A stretch of DNA of 64,000 nucleotides from Apoderus coryli (GCA_911728435.2 OU452207.1:16579682-16643681), one strand, 5' to 3'; shown: positions 44,905-57,123, numbered from the stretch's first letter. Notes: generated by a model not told the origin, from the letters alone. Numbers and translations are program-made.

Positions 44905-45113
44905 ATTTGTTGTGTTGCCACTTGTTTTATATTATTTGCCGCAATTTAGACATTTGGCAAATTTTTTATCATTGGATCTTTTGAAAAATGACCAAACCTT
45001 TGATATTTTTTGTCTTTTATTACTTGTCTTATTCTCGGTGTTAACCGTTTGAAGATTAGCAGTATTTGACACATTTTTCATTTGTATCGAATGCTGCTCA
45101 TTTCCTTGAATAT
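44905..45113 (-). pseudogene. hAT transposase N-terminus: first half of BED finger
   Basis: On the minus strand: KVWSFFKR, then KFAKCLNCGK, a stop where a codon should be, and YKTSGNTTN. This is the V-W and C-x2-C half of a BED zinc finger; the H-x(n)-H half is at 40700-40735 beyond the inserted LINE. Upstream residues (NTENKTSNKRQKISK) are basic, as usual before BED fingers. Confidence 0.8.
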
Positions 45114-45171
45114 ATAATAATAATAATATAGGCTTCTACAACTGCTTAAAACGAAACTTACTTCTAAAAAC

Positions 45172-45705
45172 ATGACCAATGCGATAAACACCTGCGCGAT
45201 ATCCTCACTGGTTTACTCATTGGGAGTAATTAAATGGCGCGAAACTGACCTAGAACAGCTCAACAGACTAACAAGAGTCAGTTTAACAAAACACAGATTT
45301 CATCACCCGAGAGCTTCGACAGAAAGAATAACTCTACCAAAATTTGAAGGTGGCAGGGGTGTCATAGATATTCGAAATACACACTATAACCAAATAGAGG
45401 CACTTAATCTAAACGGCATAAACTTTTCTCCAAAAGAAACAATTATCACCAACACCCATAAACACGCACAATGGAGACAAAAAGCAAGACACGGAAGATA
45501 TAAAAATTTCTTGGAACAAGAACATATTCACAAAAAGGCGTCGATGGCATGGCTGACAAATGGAAAGCTATACACGGAGACTGAAGGTTCTGTGCAATCA
45601 ATACAAGACAAGAATAAACATCTATTAATAGATACCAATACTAATCGTTCAAATGCCAACAAACACAAACCAATATTCAAAAAAATTAGCATTAACCACA
45701 TCTAA
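45172..45705 (+). pseudogene. LINE RT C-terminal fragment (R2/R4-like)
   Basis: Encodes YSLGVIKWRETDLEQLNRLT, KHRFHHPRASTERITLPKFE and GGRGVIDIRNTH, the conserved post-RT segment of R2/R4/Dong-type LINEs (H-x2-H-P-x-A-x3-R-x2-L-P, G-G-R-G). The rest of the element is absent. It abuts the broken end of the hAT transposon. Confidence 0.7.
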
Positions 45706-46659
45706 TAATGTAAGTACATATTTTAGTAAAAGCAACATATAATAAAATACCTATTTTAGGCTAATCAATTAGGTACAGTGTAAGTGGTACAAAATGTAAA
45801 TACCTTCTTTACTACTCCTTCCAACAAGAGTGCCCCCAATGAATTTTGTAAACCTGGGCACAAATGTCTTCCAAAACAATTTAAACAACATTAAAAATAT
45901 TCCAGACACAGCATGTATAGCTACTTAATATGAAAAACATTGCAGTATTAGAATCTATTCATAGCAAATATTATAATGGGATGCAAACTTTCCTATAAAC
46001 AATCAAAGTATATGAACAGAGAAAACTAACAGAAGAAACCAATATAATATGCATTGCTAAATACAAACTAGAGGTTTAGGTTAGTACAAATACATAATAT
46101 TCATTATTAAACTTACTACTTTAGATAGAGCTTAGCTCATTCATAAATCTTTGACTCTGACAACGTCGTTGTTAATAACCAATAATAAAATATTTGCTGA
46201 ATATATAAGTATGTTGTTTTTGATTACAGAGACGTAGCAGAAATTGTACTGGTTGTTATTTGCATGGTACCTATTACCTATCTATCGCTGAGAGAAAATC
46301 ATCCATAGTTTTCCATTTACCTATTTATTCTTTATAACTTAAATACAAGAATAAAGTCAATCCATATGGACTTTCCACTAGATAAGTATTTAAAACTTTG
46401 CCTCAACAAAAGTCGTCTTCGAAAAAGTTTTTTGTTAAGAATAATATGTATTTAATCTTGAAGAAAGTTTATAAACAAAAGCCTTATTAATCACCTTTAA
46501 ATTATTAATTTTAATATCTAATGCTTATGCAACCTCCAAAACATCATTATGGTATTGATGCTTGCATTACCTCTTCTATGTAATGACACTTTTCGATGCT
46601 CTTAATAATTTTGTTTAAAGTAAAAATTTGATTTTTATGATGAGTTTCAGTATATACAG
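45706..46659. other. No gene seen
   Basis: AT-rich DNA without a supported reading frame. Confidence 0.4.
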
Positions 46660-47180
46660 GGGTGTTTTTTTTTAGGTGCTGTAATTATACACAGTTCATT
46701 TTTGAATGTGTTATTGATTGTGCACATTTAACAATTTTGCAATTGAATAACTTTAAAATGTTTAGAAATTTTTATCATAAGCACTAAATTTATATACGGG
46801 GTGAGTCAGAAATGTATTTCTTTATTTTGTTATGTTAGGGTTTGAGTTTCACTATAAACAGAACAGTTTTTTAAGTTTTGTAGTTATACAATTTAGATAC
46901 AAGGGAACTCAAAAATGTTTTAATTTATTTTTTAAGATTTTTGTACACAGCAAAACCTAATTAATAGTAAAACTTTTGAGTTTTCTTAATTTGTTAGAAT
47001 CATCAAATTTATTTATAGACAGGGTGTCTCAAATGTAACTCTATTTATTTGATTAGGTGGTTTTCAACCCATATTTTCAGTTTTTTTTTTAATAACACTC
47101 AATAACTTTTGTCACAGATAAAACTACCACAAAACGACTGGGAAATTCCTCAAGGGATTTCATGTAATATATAATAACAT
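46660..47180 (-). repeat. Array of degenerate ~120-135 bp units, inverted relative to 55870-56850
   Basis: Unit starts such as ACGGGGTGAGTCAGAAATG (46797) and ACAGGGTGTCTCAAATG (about 47021) recur every ~120 bp. The far edge (ACTACCACAAAACGACTGGG, about 47126) is the inverse of 55892-55911. Confidence 0.65.
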
Positions 47181-47969
47181 ATATATATTATTAAGTATTA
47201 ATTGGGACTCATTAATTCATATAAAATAAAAAAAATTAACAAAAGTTGCATTGGCAACTGTAGGCGTGCGTTGCAAAATTAGGAAAATGAAATCTACGTT
47301 ATGCGTTTTCAGGCGCATACAAACTCAAAAAAAAGAAGATAATAAAAGGCAGCGTAATTCACTTACCTTTATATTCTTTCAGCATCGGTTGCGCAGGGCC
47401 CTGCTGAATTCCAGTAAATCTCTCCAATCAATTACAATACAAAGCGGGTTTAAGCAAATCGGAAATTCACAAATATTAATAATCGTAATTATAATAATTT
47501 AGTACTTTTATATATATATATATATGGCGAAAAGCGGTTTTTCTCACGACGCCGACGGTCAATCAACGTCTCTACTTCCGCGCACTTAGTCGGTGCAGCG
47601 AATTACGCGCAAGCGTTTTAGGATAAAGTAAAGTAAATTTAAATATTGATCAATGCAACACGCACCACATTCTATGGTTCCCCAAGAAGCTAATTGCCTA
47701 ACCAACTGATACAAATCATTATGAAATCAATAACGGAACAAAATGAGGCGCAAACGCAACTTACGTATGGTGAAATCGGACGTTGGACGGCAGCGCATAA
47801 CGCAAACGGAAAGTTTATAAATCACCAGTTATGCTACTTTTGTTTGTTTCCTCCAATTTTTTCCGGCACACGTGTGCAAAATGGTTTTTTCCATGGCACC
47901 TTGCGCACGATTTTTTGAATGCTGGACACTTATTCTTTTATTTTTGTACATAACCACAATATTGGCATT
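47181..47969. other. No gene confirmed
   Basis: Includes a (TA)n run near 47510 and a GC-richer patch at 47525-47640 (GACGCCGACGGTCAATC) that might be LTR or leader sequence of the neighbouring gypsy relic. Confidence 0.3.
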
Positions 47970-48515
47970 CTTCTAACTTGACTGCACTTACATTCGCTGC
48001 TTCACTTTGCTATACCTTGGTTTGCTGCTTGCTTCTCTGGCTCTACAAATTTCAAGCGTTGGGTCCAATGATAAAGTTGGTTCTATTAAAGTCTTTCTTG
48101 AATGGCTTTATCATAAATGCCAAACAAGATGCGATCTCGAATAATCTGATCTGGACTGGTGTATTCTGTAGACTTGATTGCTTTGCGCAACTATGTTAGG
48201 AAACTATCGAAAGAGTCATTCATGCTGGGCCACACTATCAAATAGAAATTTCTCATATATGACCTTTTTCTTTGGTTCACAATGATCTCCAAACTTTTTT
48301 AACACATTGTCTAGTTTTTTCTGATCTGCTGGCAAGGGATCAAACGAATCGTATAGTTCTAAAGCATCGTCACCAATCAATATAGCTATATCCTTCTCTT
48401 CCACTTTGTCAGTTAGTTCAGCAGCAATAAGAAAATTTCAACATTTTTGCTCAAATTTTCGCCAGCTATCGGCTATATTGCCATCTAACATCTACGGATC
48501 TGGAGGTCTATAATA
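47970..48515 (-). pseudogene. Gypsy-type Gag relic
   Basis: On the minus strand: NIADSWRKFEQKC, NFLIAAELTDKVEEKDIAIL, GDDALELYDSFDPLP, LDNVLKKFGDHCEPKKKVIY and then VKSTEYTSPDQIIRDRILFG-type sequence. This is the Gag body of Ty3/gypsy elements common in insects. Two or three stops and one shift are present; pol is not nearby. Confidence 0.7.
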
Positions 48516-48820
48516 TACTAGAATATGATAGTAATAGGTCACTCGACTTCACAGCTACTAGTTGAGATATATTATTTCCACTTTATATCAACCTAATCAG
48601 TTTCTATTCATTTTTCACCTGACACCATTTTTTAGTTTGTAATAACACAACTACGTTAATGATAATTAAGAATGTATTTATTTAAGAACAAAACTAATTA
48701 TAATATTCATTAAATAATGGCATGTTGAATCTTCTTTTATTTTATACTTAACCTCTTATTCTACATTCTTGCCTTCCCATGTTAGCAATGTGTACGCTAG
48801 AATATGGCCTACTATGGTAA
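48516..48820. other. No gene seen
   Basis: AT-rich spacer, possible degraded LTR. Confidence 0.3.
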
Positions 48821-48822
48821 TA

Positions 48823-49400
48823 TATAGGGTGAGTCACGAGGACCAGTACATACTTCTACCATAAGTAGAGGCACGTTAGGGGTTATCAAATGACCATTAA
48901 AAAATGTCTCCTTGTTTTGATTATTAATATACAGGGTGAATTATGGATCTTCACCAAAACAATGTTTCGTCATATCTTTTCAATGATTAAGTCGATTTAT
49001 CTCATTTTTTTTTTTTTATAAAAGTGTGTATTGGTGTGTGGCAACTAACTGACATATTGATAATTGAAAAAATCCAGATCCGTCTTCGAGAAAATTTGTG
49101 GAACTGCTTTATATTCAACACTTCACCCTGTATATGATTTTTTCAGAGAGCATAAATAGACAGACCTGGGTATTTGAATTTTTTGTTACACTCCTCACAC
49201 TTCCAATTAAAGATTCATTGGCAATAATGAAATATCTTACTGTATAATAATTTTTAGTTATTAAAAATAAATCTTCAAAATAAACAGAAACGACACACAC
49301 TGTGCTCCAGTATGGTAAATACCATAATTTGAATTGATTTACAGGGCCGGATTTAAAATTCTGGTATATCTGGTTCATCCCAATAATTCACCCTGTATAA
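48823..49400. repeat. Cluster of ATACAGGGTGAAT-ended MITE-like units
   Basis: ATACAGGGTGAATTATGG at about 48930 pairs with TTCACCCTGTATATG at about 49124, bounding a ~207 bp unit. Further single ends lie at 48826 (ATAGGGTGAGTCACGAGG) and 49387 (TTCACCCTGTATAATA). Confidence 0.6.
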
Positions 49401-49852
49401 TAATAAAGCCTTTATTTTTAAATGGGCGAAGTCTAGCCAAAGGCCAATCATACTCAACCCATTACACAAAGTAAATACTACAAAACAAAAACAAAAAAAG
49501 AAAAGAAGAAAATAAATAAAATAATATAAAGTAAACTACAAATAATTCAAAATAAAATAAACATATCAAAAAATAAATATAAAATAACAATACAATAATA
49601 AATCTCATTGACATGAAAGTTCTTAAACTTATAGGGTGTTACCCTCAGTATATCTAGATTTTGTTGATAGTAGTTAAACATATTTACAGAAATATAAGTG
49701 AAATTTCTTAGAAACATGGCTGTAAAGTCGGTGATTTGCAACCCACCTTGAAAATGGTAGACGGTGGATTTCATCTCCAGGATGTAACCGTTGAACTAAT
49801 TTTATGGGGTACGGATGTAAGTTATTTTTCGCAACACCTTACTCACTTTGGA

Positions 49853-50122
49853 TTAGGAAACACCTAATTGTACTCCTACTTTTCTGGTACTTATTTTTGG
49901 ATCTAGTATCTTGTTTTCTAAAACAGGATCTGATTTTGGTTTAGGAAAAGTACCATTGTTTTTCAAGAAATTAAAAACTGATCCGAACGTTTGAGGATTG
50001 GGTATTCGGCGTTGAGGGAATCGCCTTTCATACTCCCTTGCGGCAGCCCTACCATCACCATTGCAAAAGCCATAAACAAAAATAATATCAGCGTATTCAG
50101 CATTTGAAAACTGATAAGGCAT
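49853..50122 (-). CDS. DUF4817-type helix-turn-helix protein fragment, 89 aa
   Basis: MPYQFSNAEYADIIFVYGFC and REYERRFPQRRIPNPQTF match the N-terminal helix-turn-helix (DUF4817) seen at the start of many insect mariner/Tc-like or related transposon proteins. The chain ends GVQLGVS at a stop; sequence beyond is degraded. The catalytic domain was not recognised. A relic of a DNA transposon is most likely. Confidence 0.6.
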   Translation of the reverse strand: MPYQFSNAEYADIIFVYGFCNGDGRAAAREYERRFPQRRIPNPQTFGSVFNFLKNNGTFPKPKSDPVLENKILDPKISTRKVGVQLGVS

Positions 50123-50625
50123 TTTTGAACAAAAAAGTTAAAATACCCTGTGAATACCGAACGTTGTAACAGTGAAATTTCACCCAGCGTGACAAATGAA
50201 CTATTTTAACCATCTTCTCTAATACTTTACGTTAGGACCCGTCTTTACACTCTTAACACTAGTTACTTACCTCAATACTTACCTGAATACAACTTCTATC
50301 TACGTTTATAGTATAATAAAACAATAGTTTAATTCAATCTTGTTCCACAATTTATTCTCCATATACGGATAATCCTATGTTTGATTATTTCATGTCTATT
50401 ACAAATGTGTTTTCTTTTCTACTGACTTTACATGAAAAATGTGACCATTTGGGAACTATTTTAAAAATGTTTCCCTTCAAAGGAGCCTACCGCCTATTCT
50501 AAATATTTAACTGTATGTAAAAAGACATGACATATTTTACAATTGTTTGGCTTCGGACGAGATACGTACGAACTTTTACTCGTTTTGGTTGAAGATTAGA
50601 GTGAATAAGAGAAGTGCGTTTTATA
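50123..50625. other. No gene seen
   Basis: AT-rich spacer between two transposon relics. Confidence 0.4.
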
Positions 50626-50913
50626 TTAGTTAATGTGCTTGCCATCGATAGCTCCAATGCAGTGAGGAAAATTAGCTCGTGATTCCAAACGTTTTGCTAT
50701 TTGTTGCCAAACGTCTTCTAAAAATCGGGGAAAAATTTCTTGCTGTAACGTAATCCATAGCACGCGACATGTTTTTGGCTCAATCAAACTTGCAGTGGTA
50801 ATTCCCACTCTAAATAAGTAATGGAGATCCGTATAAGTACAGCCGGAGGCCAGGTATCTAAAAACGCCGAATATTGTGCCTTTCGACTGCAAACCACTCA
50901 ACCACACGCGCAT
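50626..50913 (-). pseudogene. PIF/Harbinger transposase fragment
   Basis: VFRYLASGCTYTDLHYLFRVG and, near the end, FPHCIGAIDGKHIN are the hallmarks of HARBI1/DDE_Tnp_4 proteins (first catalytic Asp in A-I-D-G-K-H). The frame is cut after that motif. HARBI1-like host genes have the same motifs, but the truncation favours a relic. Confidence 0.75.
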
Positions 50914-51059
50914 AGAAGAGACCTAAGGGAACGCTAGTATTTTGTGTATTAGCTCTAAATGTTGTTTATATTTTGTACAACTTCGCATACTTACGTTGAG
51001 CACTTATTTTAAACCTAAATATTTCTATAGAGCTTCTTTTTAAAACCTAGGTAAATTCA

Positions 51060-51880
51060 TACAAATTATATTTGGAGATTGGAATTATTACAAGGATTTA
51101 AAAAACGAAGTCACAAATGCTATTCGGAGAGAGAACAAAGCTTATCTAGAATATCAGTTAAGAAATAAGGGTCGAAATCTGTGGAAGCAATTGCAGTTCT
51201 TAAACATTTATAGGAAAAAGAATACTAATGTTACTATACCTACCAATTTAAACATTCCTAGTGTCATAAATAAGCATTCATACCCTACATACAACCAGGT
51301 TTCAGGAAAGGCTACAGTTGTACAACTGCTTTCATTGACTTGGTGGATGACTTAATTCGAGATATAGGTGCTGGTAAAATAACTGCACTAATATTACTAG
51401 ATTATTCCAAGGCGTTTGACAAGATTAACCATCAACTTTTGCTATCTATTCTGGGTTACTCAGGGTTTTCTAATGTGGCAATCAAATTAATCAAGAGCTC
51501 AGTAGATTTTAATATGTTGAGACGGACAATGGGGTGTCAGAGTTGGGTCGCGGCATGTCTGGTGTGCCTCAGGGCTCGATCCTGGCTCCTCTAATGTTTT
51601 GTATATACACTTCTAATATACTCGTATATATAAAAGTTTGAAGAACTGTCAAAATTATGAGTATGCTGATGACCGCCAAATAAAATTTTGTTTTAATTAC
51701 TCTGACTTAAGTACAGCACTAGATATATTCAACTCATACCTAAACTCTTTAATGGAATGCTCCAAAAGGCATCAACTTTTTGCCGAGGATTTGCAAGGAA
51801 TTATTTTGTCATCATTCTTGAAAATAATTCCTTGCAAATTGTCCTACAAAAACATGTGCAAGAAACGCAAAATATAGAGC
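51060..51880 (+). pseudogene. CR1/Jockey-type LINE RT fragment
   Basis: NAIRRENKAYLEYQLRNKGR (linker), then PGFRKGYSCTTAFIDLVDDL, ILLDYSKAFDKINHQLLLSI and EYADDRQIKFCF (catalytic box with ADD). A deletion and frameshifts separate them; the GVPQGS motif is partly lost near 51560. Similar to the LINE at 26545-28431. Confidence 0.75.
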
Positions 51881-51889
51881 CTATCAAAC

Positions 51890-52770
51890 TCAAAATGAGT
51901 TAATTAAAATATGTGGCAGCATTATACGGAAGGAAATTGTGGCGGAGGTAAACTTAAGTGAAGGCTTTTCGTTATTAGCCGACGAATCGGCCGATATATT
52001 GTAGGTATCGAACAAATTTCTATAGGAGTTTTGTTGACAAAAAAAACAATTTAAGGGAGGAATTTTTGGGTTTTACTCAACTCACAATTATGAATGCACA
52101 AAGCATATCGGCGGCAATATTGGAGACTTGCGAAGAGTATGGATTAAATATGCAAATTTAGTGGAGTTAGGGTTTGCAAACTTAGATGGTAAAGAATACA
52201 CATCAGAAACTCACATATATCTTCAAGAAGTAAGAGATTTCATAGTTGGAAGTTATATCAAAACCCAGCAGTATAACAGAGCAACAAGAACCTACTATGG
52301 ATTTGGTATGGAACTCTGGTTGATGTCTTTGTTAAAGTTTATGTGAAGGATGATTTCTGTACTCGAATAGAAACTAATAGCATAGAAAAGCTGATGAGAG
52401 TTACCCATCTAGTTAGACAGTTATTCGAAAGCTAGGAGATTACTAAGTTCGAAGTAGTAACATATATTCATTGCGCTTCCCACAGGTTAAATTTAGTGGT
52501 AAACGATTTAAACCGTATCCAAGATATACAGAATACTGCGGATTCTATCAAGGAAGTTATTAATTTTTTTCGTGACAGTTCATATCGGAGAAAATATGTC
52601 CCTAAAATCCCATTATTTTGTGAGACACAATGGTCCTCAAAGTACAAATCCATCGGAATATTTTCTGAAAATTCCGAAGAAATAAGAGGGGCTTTGGAAC
52701 ATTTTGTTTCTTCAATAGAATTCAGCACAGAAACACGATCAAAAGTTAATCAATTAATAGATGTGCGGGG
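51890..52770 (+). pseudogene. DUF4371/hAT-like transposase (ZMYM1-type) relic
   Basis: ELIKICGSIIRKEIVAEVN, SEGFSLLADESADI, then after frameshifts HCASHRLNLVVNDLNRIQ, FFRDSSYRRKYVPKIPLFCE and TQWSSKYKSIGIF match the DUF4371-containing hAT-like family often annotated as zinc finger MYM-type protein 1. The hATC end is missing. Confidence 0.7.
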
Positions 52771-52774
52771 TTGT

Positions 52775-53189
52775 CATGTGCGGCCGGTTTGGACCATACC
52801 CGTGGCTTATGTGAGTCTGCCTACGCTACGGCGGCGGATTCACGTGGCTATCCGGAGCATCTATAGCGATTTTTTTTAATCAATAATTTATGAATTATTA
52901 CGCTCCAATTTTTGTCTTGAGCAGTAACAAGTAATAAACATGTAATTATAATTAAAAATAATACGGACCGCGACATCTATTATCCAGAAGACGTAAATAG
53001 TGGATGAAGTGGCTATAGATATCCACAGTAATTGTTGAATTCAATGTACCACTGGGTATAACATTTCGGTTAAACTCATTTTTTTACTAATAGGTAGTAA
53101 ACATACGGTGAACATCTGAGTTCTACTACAAATACCCCATTTTGTTCTCGAAACAGACGTTTCTATTTAAAGTTGGAAAATCCAGTGGA
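52775..53189. other. No gene seen; GC-rich patch at 52776-52860
   Basis: A short GC-rich piece (GTGCGGCCGGTTTGGACC) differs from the AT-rich surroundings and could belong to the capsid-like sequence that follows. Otherwise nothing. Confidence 0.3.
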
Positions 53190-54600
53190 TACTGGTAACT
53201 ATAATGTTCGGCGATCGTGGTAGAGCACGTGGCCAAGGGTCACGCTCACACAGATTCAGAGGCGCGAGTAGATCGCGCGAAAGGGGAGGTTCCTCGAACT
53301 GGCGAACCGCAGAAGTGGAGCATGTATCGGAGCATGTTCCGGCTAGGCAGGATGTGCCAGCCCCACCCCCGAAGCAGAGTACTGCTAGTCCAATCGTACC
53401 CGTTCCGACCAAGAAATCAACGGTCGAATCAGCACCAAGGGACGATCCTTTATTTATGGACAGTGTTATGCCCCCAGGATTCACGGGGTTTAGCCCGTGG
53501 ATCGGAATTCCTAAAATAATTCCGGGCTTTGAGGGTTTGCCATCAGTGTCACACGACATTTATCGACGGATGGCCGCCGAAAGCAACAATTTCGGTAGAA
53601 AAGTGTCAGCTGCTGCGTTTGATTATTACGCAGCCACTATTGCTACTGCAAAGCACATTGAAGTAGCTGACAAAAAACGGAAGTGCCGTTAATTTAGAAG
53701 AAAAGAATCTCGCCGAAAAGATAAGCAATCTAGAATTGCAGCCTCCTGTCGCTTTGATTAAATACTTAGACGGGATAGGCAATACAAGCATGCCGTCAGG
53801 GCGAAAATTTGAATTAATGCGTGATGAGATAGAGTATGAAACCGGTGAAGATCCGGAAGGTGATATCCCAGGATATTTCGGTCGCGTCAGTGCTGAGACG
53901 CACTTCAAATACAACTCTATACCATGCCTTGGCGTATATTATCAACGTATACGAGAAGATATGCTCAAGACTCGCGACAATAATCGCGATACAGATTGGG
54001 ACCTACCACCCAATATACGACCGCAGGAAGATAATGCGGGTCGTCCATCCATCAATCTACTTGGATGGAAGCCAAGCGTACGCTTGCGTGAGGAGCAGAT
54101 GAATCTGCTTATTGATTGTGGCTTATCGGAGCGCGGAGTATGTCCTTTTCAGGTACCCGGCTTCCCTATTAATGCTGATTTATTGAAGACAATACAGCAA
54201 GAATTAAATAATTTAAAGATTGAAACTAACAAAGTGAGCTCATCTGTGACAGGATCACAGGCACAGCTAGTGCGAGTCACTCCAATTGGTAGAGAGCCAC
54301 AGCCACAATTGAAACAGGAACTGACCGCTGTCAGTCCTACAAAGATACCTCCGTATTAGAGCTATGTGGCGCTGCTTTATGTTACAGGATTGAGAAATTC
54401 GTTAGCCCCAGATTAAATAACTGGTGTGCTTATAATTTTGGAAATTTCAGACATGTACCGTTAGCATGGCGTGCAACCGCCAATACTTACCGTGAGAGGG
54501 AGTCCGCTATATTAGCGATGAACGAGTACAATAGTACAGGTTATCTTCATAAACAATACATTAACCTGTATATGGTCTTAATGTTTAAGTTATCAGTTGA
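53190..54600 (+). pseudogene. Decayed capsid-like ORF, candidate endogenous viral element
   Basis: The frame from 53204 starts MFGDRGRARGQGSRSHRF, an Arg/Gly-rich basic segment, then a Pro-rich linker (APPPKQSTASPIVPVP) and a folded-looking region (MPPGFTGFSPWIGIPKIIPG, IYRRMAAESNNFGRKV). One indel at an A-run near 53673-53678 shifts to the frame of 53736-54359 (SINLLGWKPSVRLREEQMN, CPFQVPGFPINADLL). After a stop at 54357 the sense continues with another shift near 54411 (NWCAYNFGNFRHVPLAW). There are no introns and GC is higher than the flanks. A basic-N-terminus, single-ORF capsid of an RNA virus or an unusual gag would fit; I do not recognise the family. Confidence 0.4.
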
Positions 54601-55869
54601 TTTCTAACGGAAACTCCTATCGATACGGTCGCGATTGTATCCGGTTTTCCGCTGGAAAACATGTCTACAAATATTACAAGTATTGTTGGTAGCTGTTATT
54701 CCCAGATTTTCTCCTTCGGATTGGTCGTTGTGCAATGATAATTTAGAAGAAATTAACGTTCATTTTGAAGGCGTTGGCCTTTTTTTTCTTAGTACCAAGA
54801 AATAATGGTGGACATACAAAATTAAGCGTTGACATTTTTGGCATTTTGGTATGCAGCTTAGTATTATGTTGTATCATGTTGTATAGGACTCTTTGAGTCC
54901 ACAAGTCATCTGATGTTTTTTTGTCGGTTATCTGAACATATACCAGTTTTGAAAACATTGATTTTTCCTCATCTCGCTTTGGAATGCGGGGTAAGTTGTT
55001 AGTGTGTTCAACACAATTTCTAAGTACATATTATTGTAATTATTAGATTGTCATTACCATTAAATAATTTTAGGGTGTATTCAAAGTAACTGATATATTC
55101 AGAGTACCTAATATTTTTTATGCATTTGACGTGTGGTGGTGTGGTGAAGAACGATAGTTTTAAGGCAATGCGTTTTTGGAGACAGCAGTGTATTGATCAA
55201 CGTTTAGGCCAATTATCACCTTTCATACTTATATTGTTTTTTATATGTAATGGTATTGGTCACTACCTAGTCTTAGTTAAAATTATTATCGAACCACATT
55301 TAATTTACCTGTGAGTAGACAGGTTAGGATTTTGGCGTAATTGCAAAGAGTCTTTTTTACCGTTTATTTTAAAGTATTGTCACACAAAGAGTAAGATATA
55401 AGAAAATCTCAATTATTTGGCAACGACGTCTTCACCATGTTGCAAATAGAGAATTAGAAAATAAGGGTAGAGCCTCCCTTATGTCTTTGTAGTATCTGAA
55501 GATTCAGGTAAGCGAGCTCTACTGAGTTAAATCTTTATATAGAGTTAGAGAAGGGTTTGAGTTTCTATTAATTATGTTCTTTTGGTTTTAATTAAGTTAC
55601 TCGCTTGGCTTGTTGAGCTACTTGAGCAGCGCCCACTTACATCACGCTCACAAAAGAGGATCTTAATGATTCTCCCCTGTAATCGAGTGACGGTTTGGAT
55701 TAGAACTGCGTCTCTCAGCTAATAGTTACTGAATTTGATTTAGAAAACTATTTAAAATTAAAAGTCAGATTAATGTTACTATTATTTATTTAATTATTTA
55801 AAGAATGTACAAAAATCAATTGAATAAAAAAGGACAAGTCTCAAAAAAATCAACAATTATAATAATTAA
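54601..55869. other. No gene seen
   Basis: AT-rich DNA; short frames at 54743-54958 and 55120-55314 show no recognisable similarity. Confidence 0.4.
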
Positions 55870-56850
55870 CAAGAAATCCCTTTGGGATTTCCCAGTCGTT
55901 GTGTGGTAGTTTTATCTTTGAAAAAAGTCATTGAGGGTTATAAAAAAAATAAAAAAAAAATTCAAAAGAAAAATTTTAACCTTTCGCATGTGAAGCGAAC
56001 GTCCTACCAATGACGCCACAGAAACCTGATAACAAATATTGTATTTTAATAATATAGGTTCCAACTACCTAACTGGTGAAATTTTATGAGCCTATTCTAC
56101 CTAGAAATACAAAAACATTTTTGAGTTACCTTGCAGATCACATGTTTAACCACCATGTGAAATAATTTGATAACGAATCTAAAAAACTAAAAAAAAAATA
56201 AAAGAATTTCTATCTACCGTACCTAAAAATATTGAAAATAAGTAGAAACATTCTTGAGTTACCCCGTAGATCAAATGTTTAACCACGTTGTGCAATAATT
56301 TCATAACTAATCTAAAAAACTAAACAAATCTGAAAATGTTTCTATATATTATTATATACCATACTTAAAAATATTGAAAATAAATAGAAATGTTCTTGAG
56401 TTACCCCGTAGATCACCTCTAGGAGCTTATAGTTTAACTTTCAAAGAAATCTTGAATTGAAATCAAAAAATTACTGAAAATCAAAAATATTACTTTTTTG
56501 CCCTTAACAAAATAAATAAAGAAATTTTTGACTCACCGCGTATATAAATTTAAAGTGCTTATGCTGAAAATGTACCAGACCATTCTAACAAACTAAAAAA
56601 ATTAAAATTGATTCTATTTATTAGGTCCTGCCGTGTCTAAAAGTCTTGAGAAATAAATAGAAACATTTTTGAGTTACCTCGTATATAACCTCTACGAGTT
56701 TATAGTTTGACCTCTAAAAAATCTTGAATTGAAATCTAAAAAATCAAAAAAGTACTGAAAATATTACTTTTCTGTCCTTAACAAATAAACAAATACATTT
56801 TTGACTCACCCCGTATATAAATTGAAGTGTATGCTAAAAATTTCTAAACA
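55870..56850 (+). repeat. Array of about six degenerate ~120-145 bp units
   Basis: Unit starts of the form TTTTTGAGTTACCCCGTAGATCA or TTTTGACTCACCCCGTATATAAA appear near 56118, 56250, 56389, 56522, 56664 and 56800. The left boundary (GGGATTTCCCAGTCGTTGTG) is the inverse of a piece near 47130-47150. Maverick copy 2 begins directly after the array. Confidence 0.7.
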
Positions 56851-56920
56851 TTTAAAATTTATTTGATTACAATCTGGAGAATTTGTAAAATGTTGGCTAA
56901 TTAATGTTTTTTTTTTGCTC

Positions 56921-57117
56921 TTGAGGCGGTGATAAATTGTCAAAGCTGTCATAATAGTTAACAATATTAACACGTTTTTTATATGCTACCCAATGTGTAC
57001 CTCTGCCACGATTGTCGTCGAGATTTACACTCGCACATTCTTTATATAGCGGACCTGCTACATTCAAATTATTGCGACTATAAACACCTCGAAAATTGTT
57101 TATATTTAATTGATTAA
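56921..57117 (-). pseudogene. Protease N-terminal part, copy 2
   Basis: Same sequence as 15830-16030: the catalytic His (GRGTHWVAY) and Asp (YYDSF) are present, the Cys region is cut off by the left breakpoint at 56921. Confidence 0.75.
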
Positions 57118-57123
57118 CATATT

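Larger units (their letters stand above)
38848..45113 (-). mobile_element. hAT transposon, interrupted by a full-length LINE
   Basis: The transposase reads on the minus strand in two blocks separated by the LINE at 40742-44902. A CAG-started, palindrome-rich terminal block is at 38848-38957. The other terminus (beyond 45113) was not found; a different LINE fragment starts immediately there. Confidence 0.75.
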
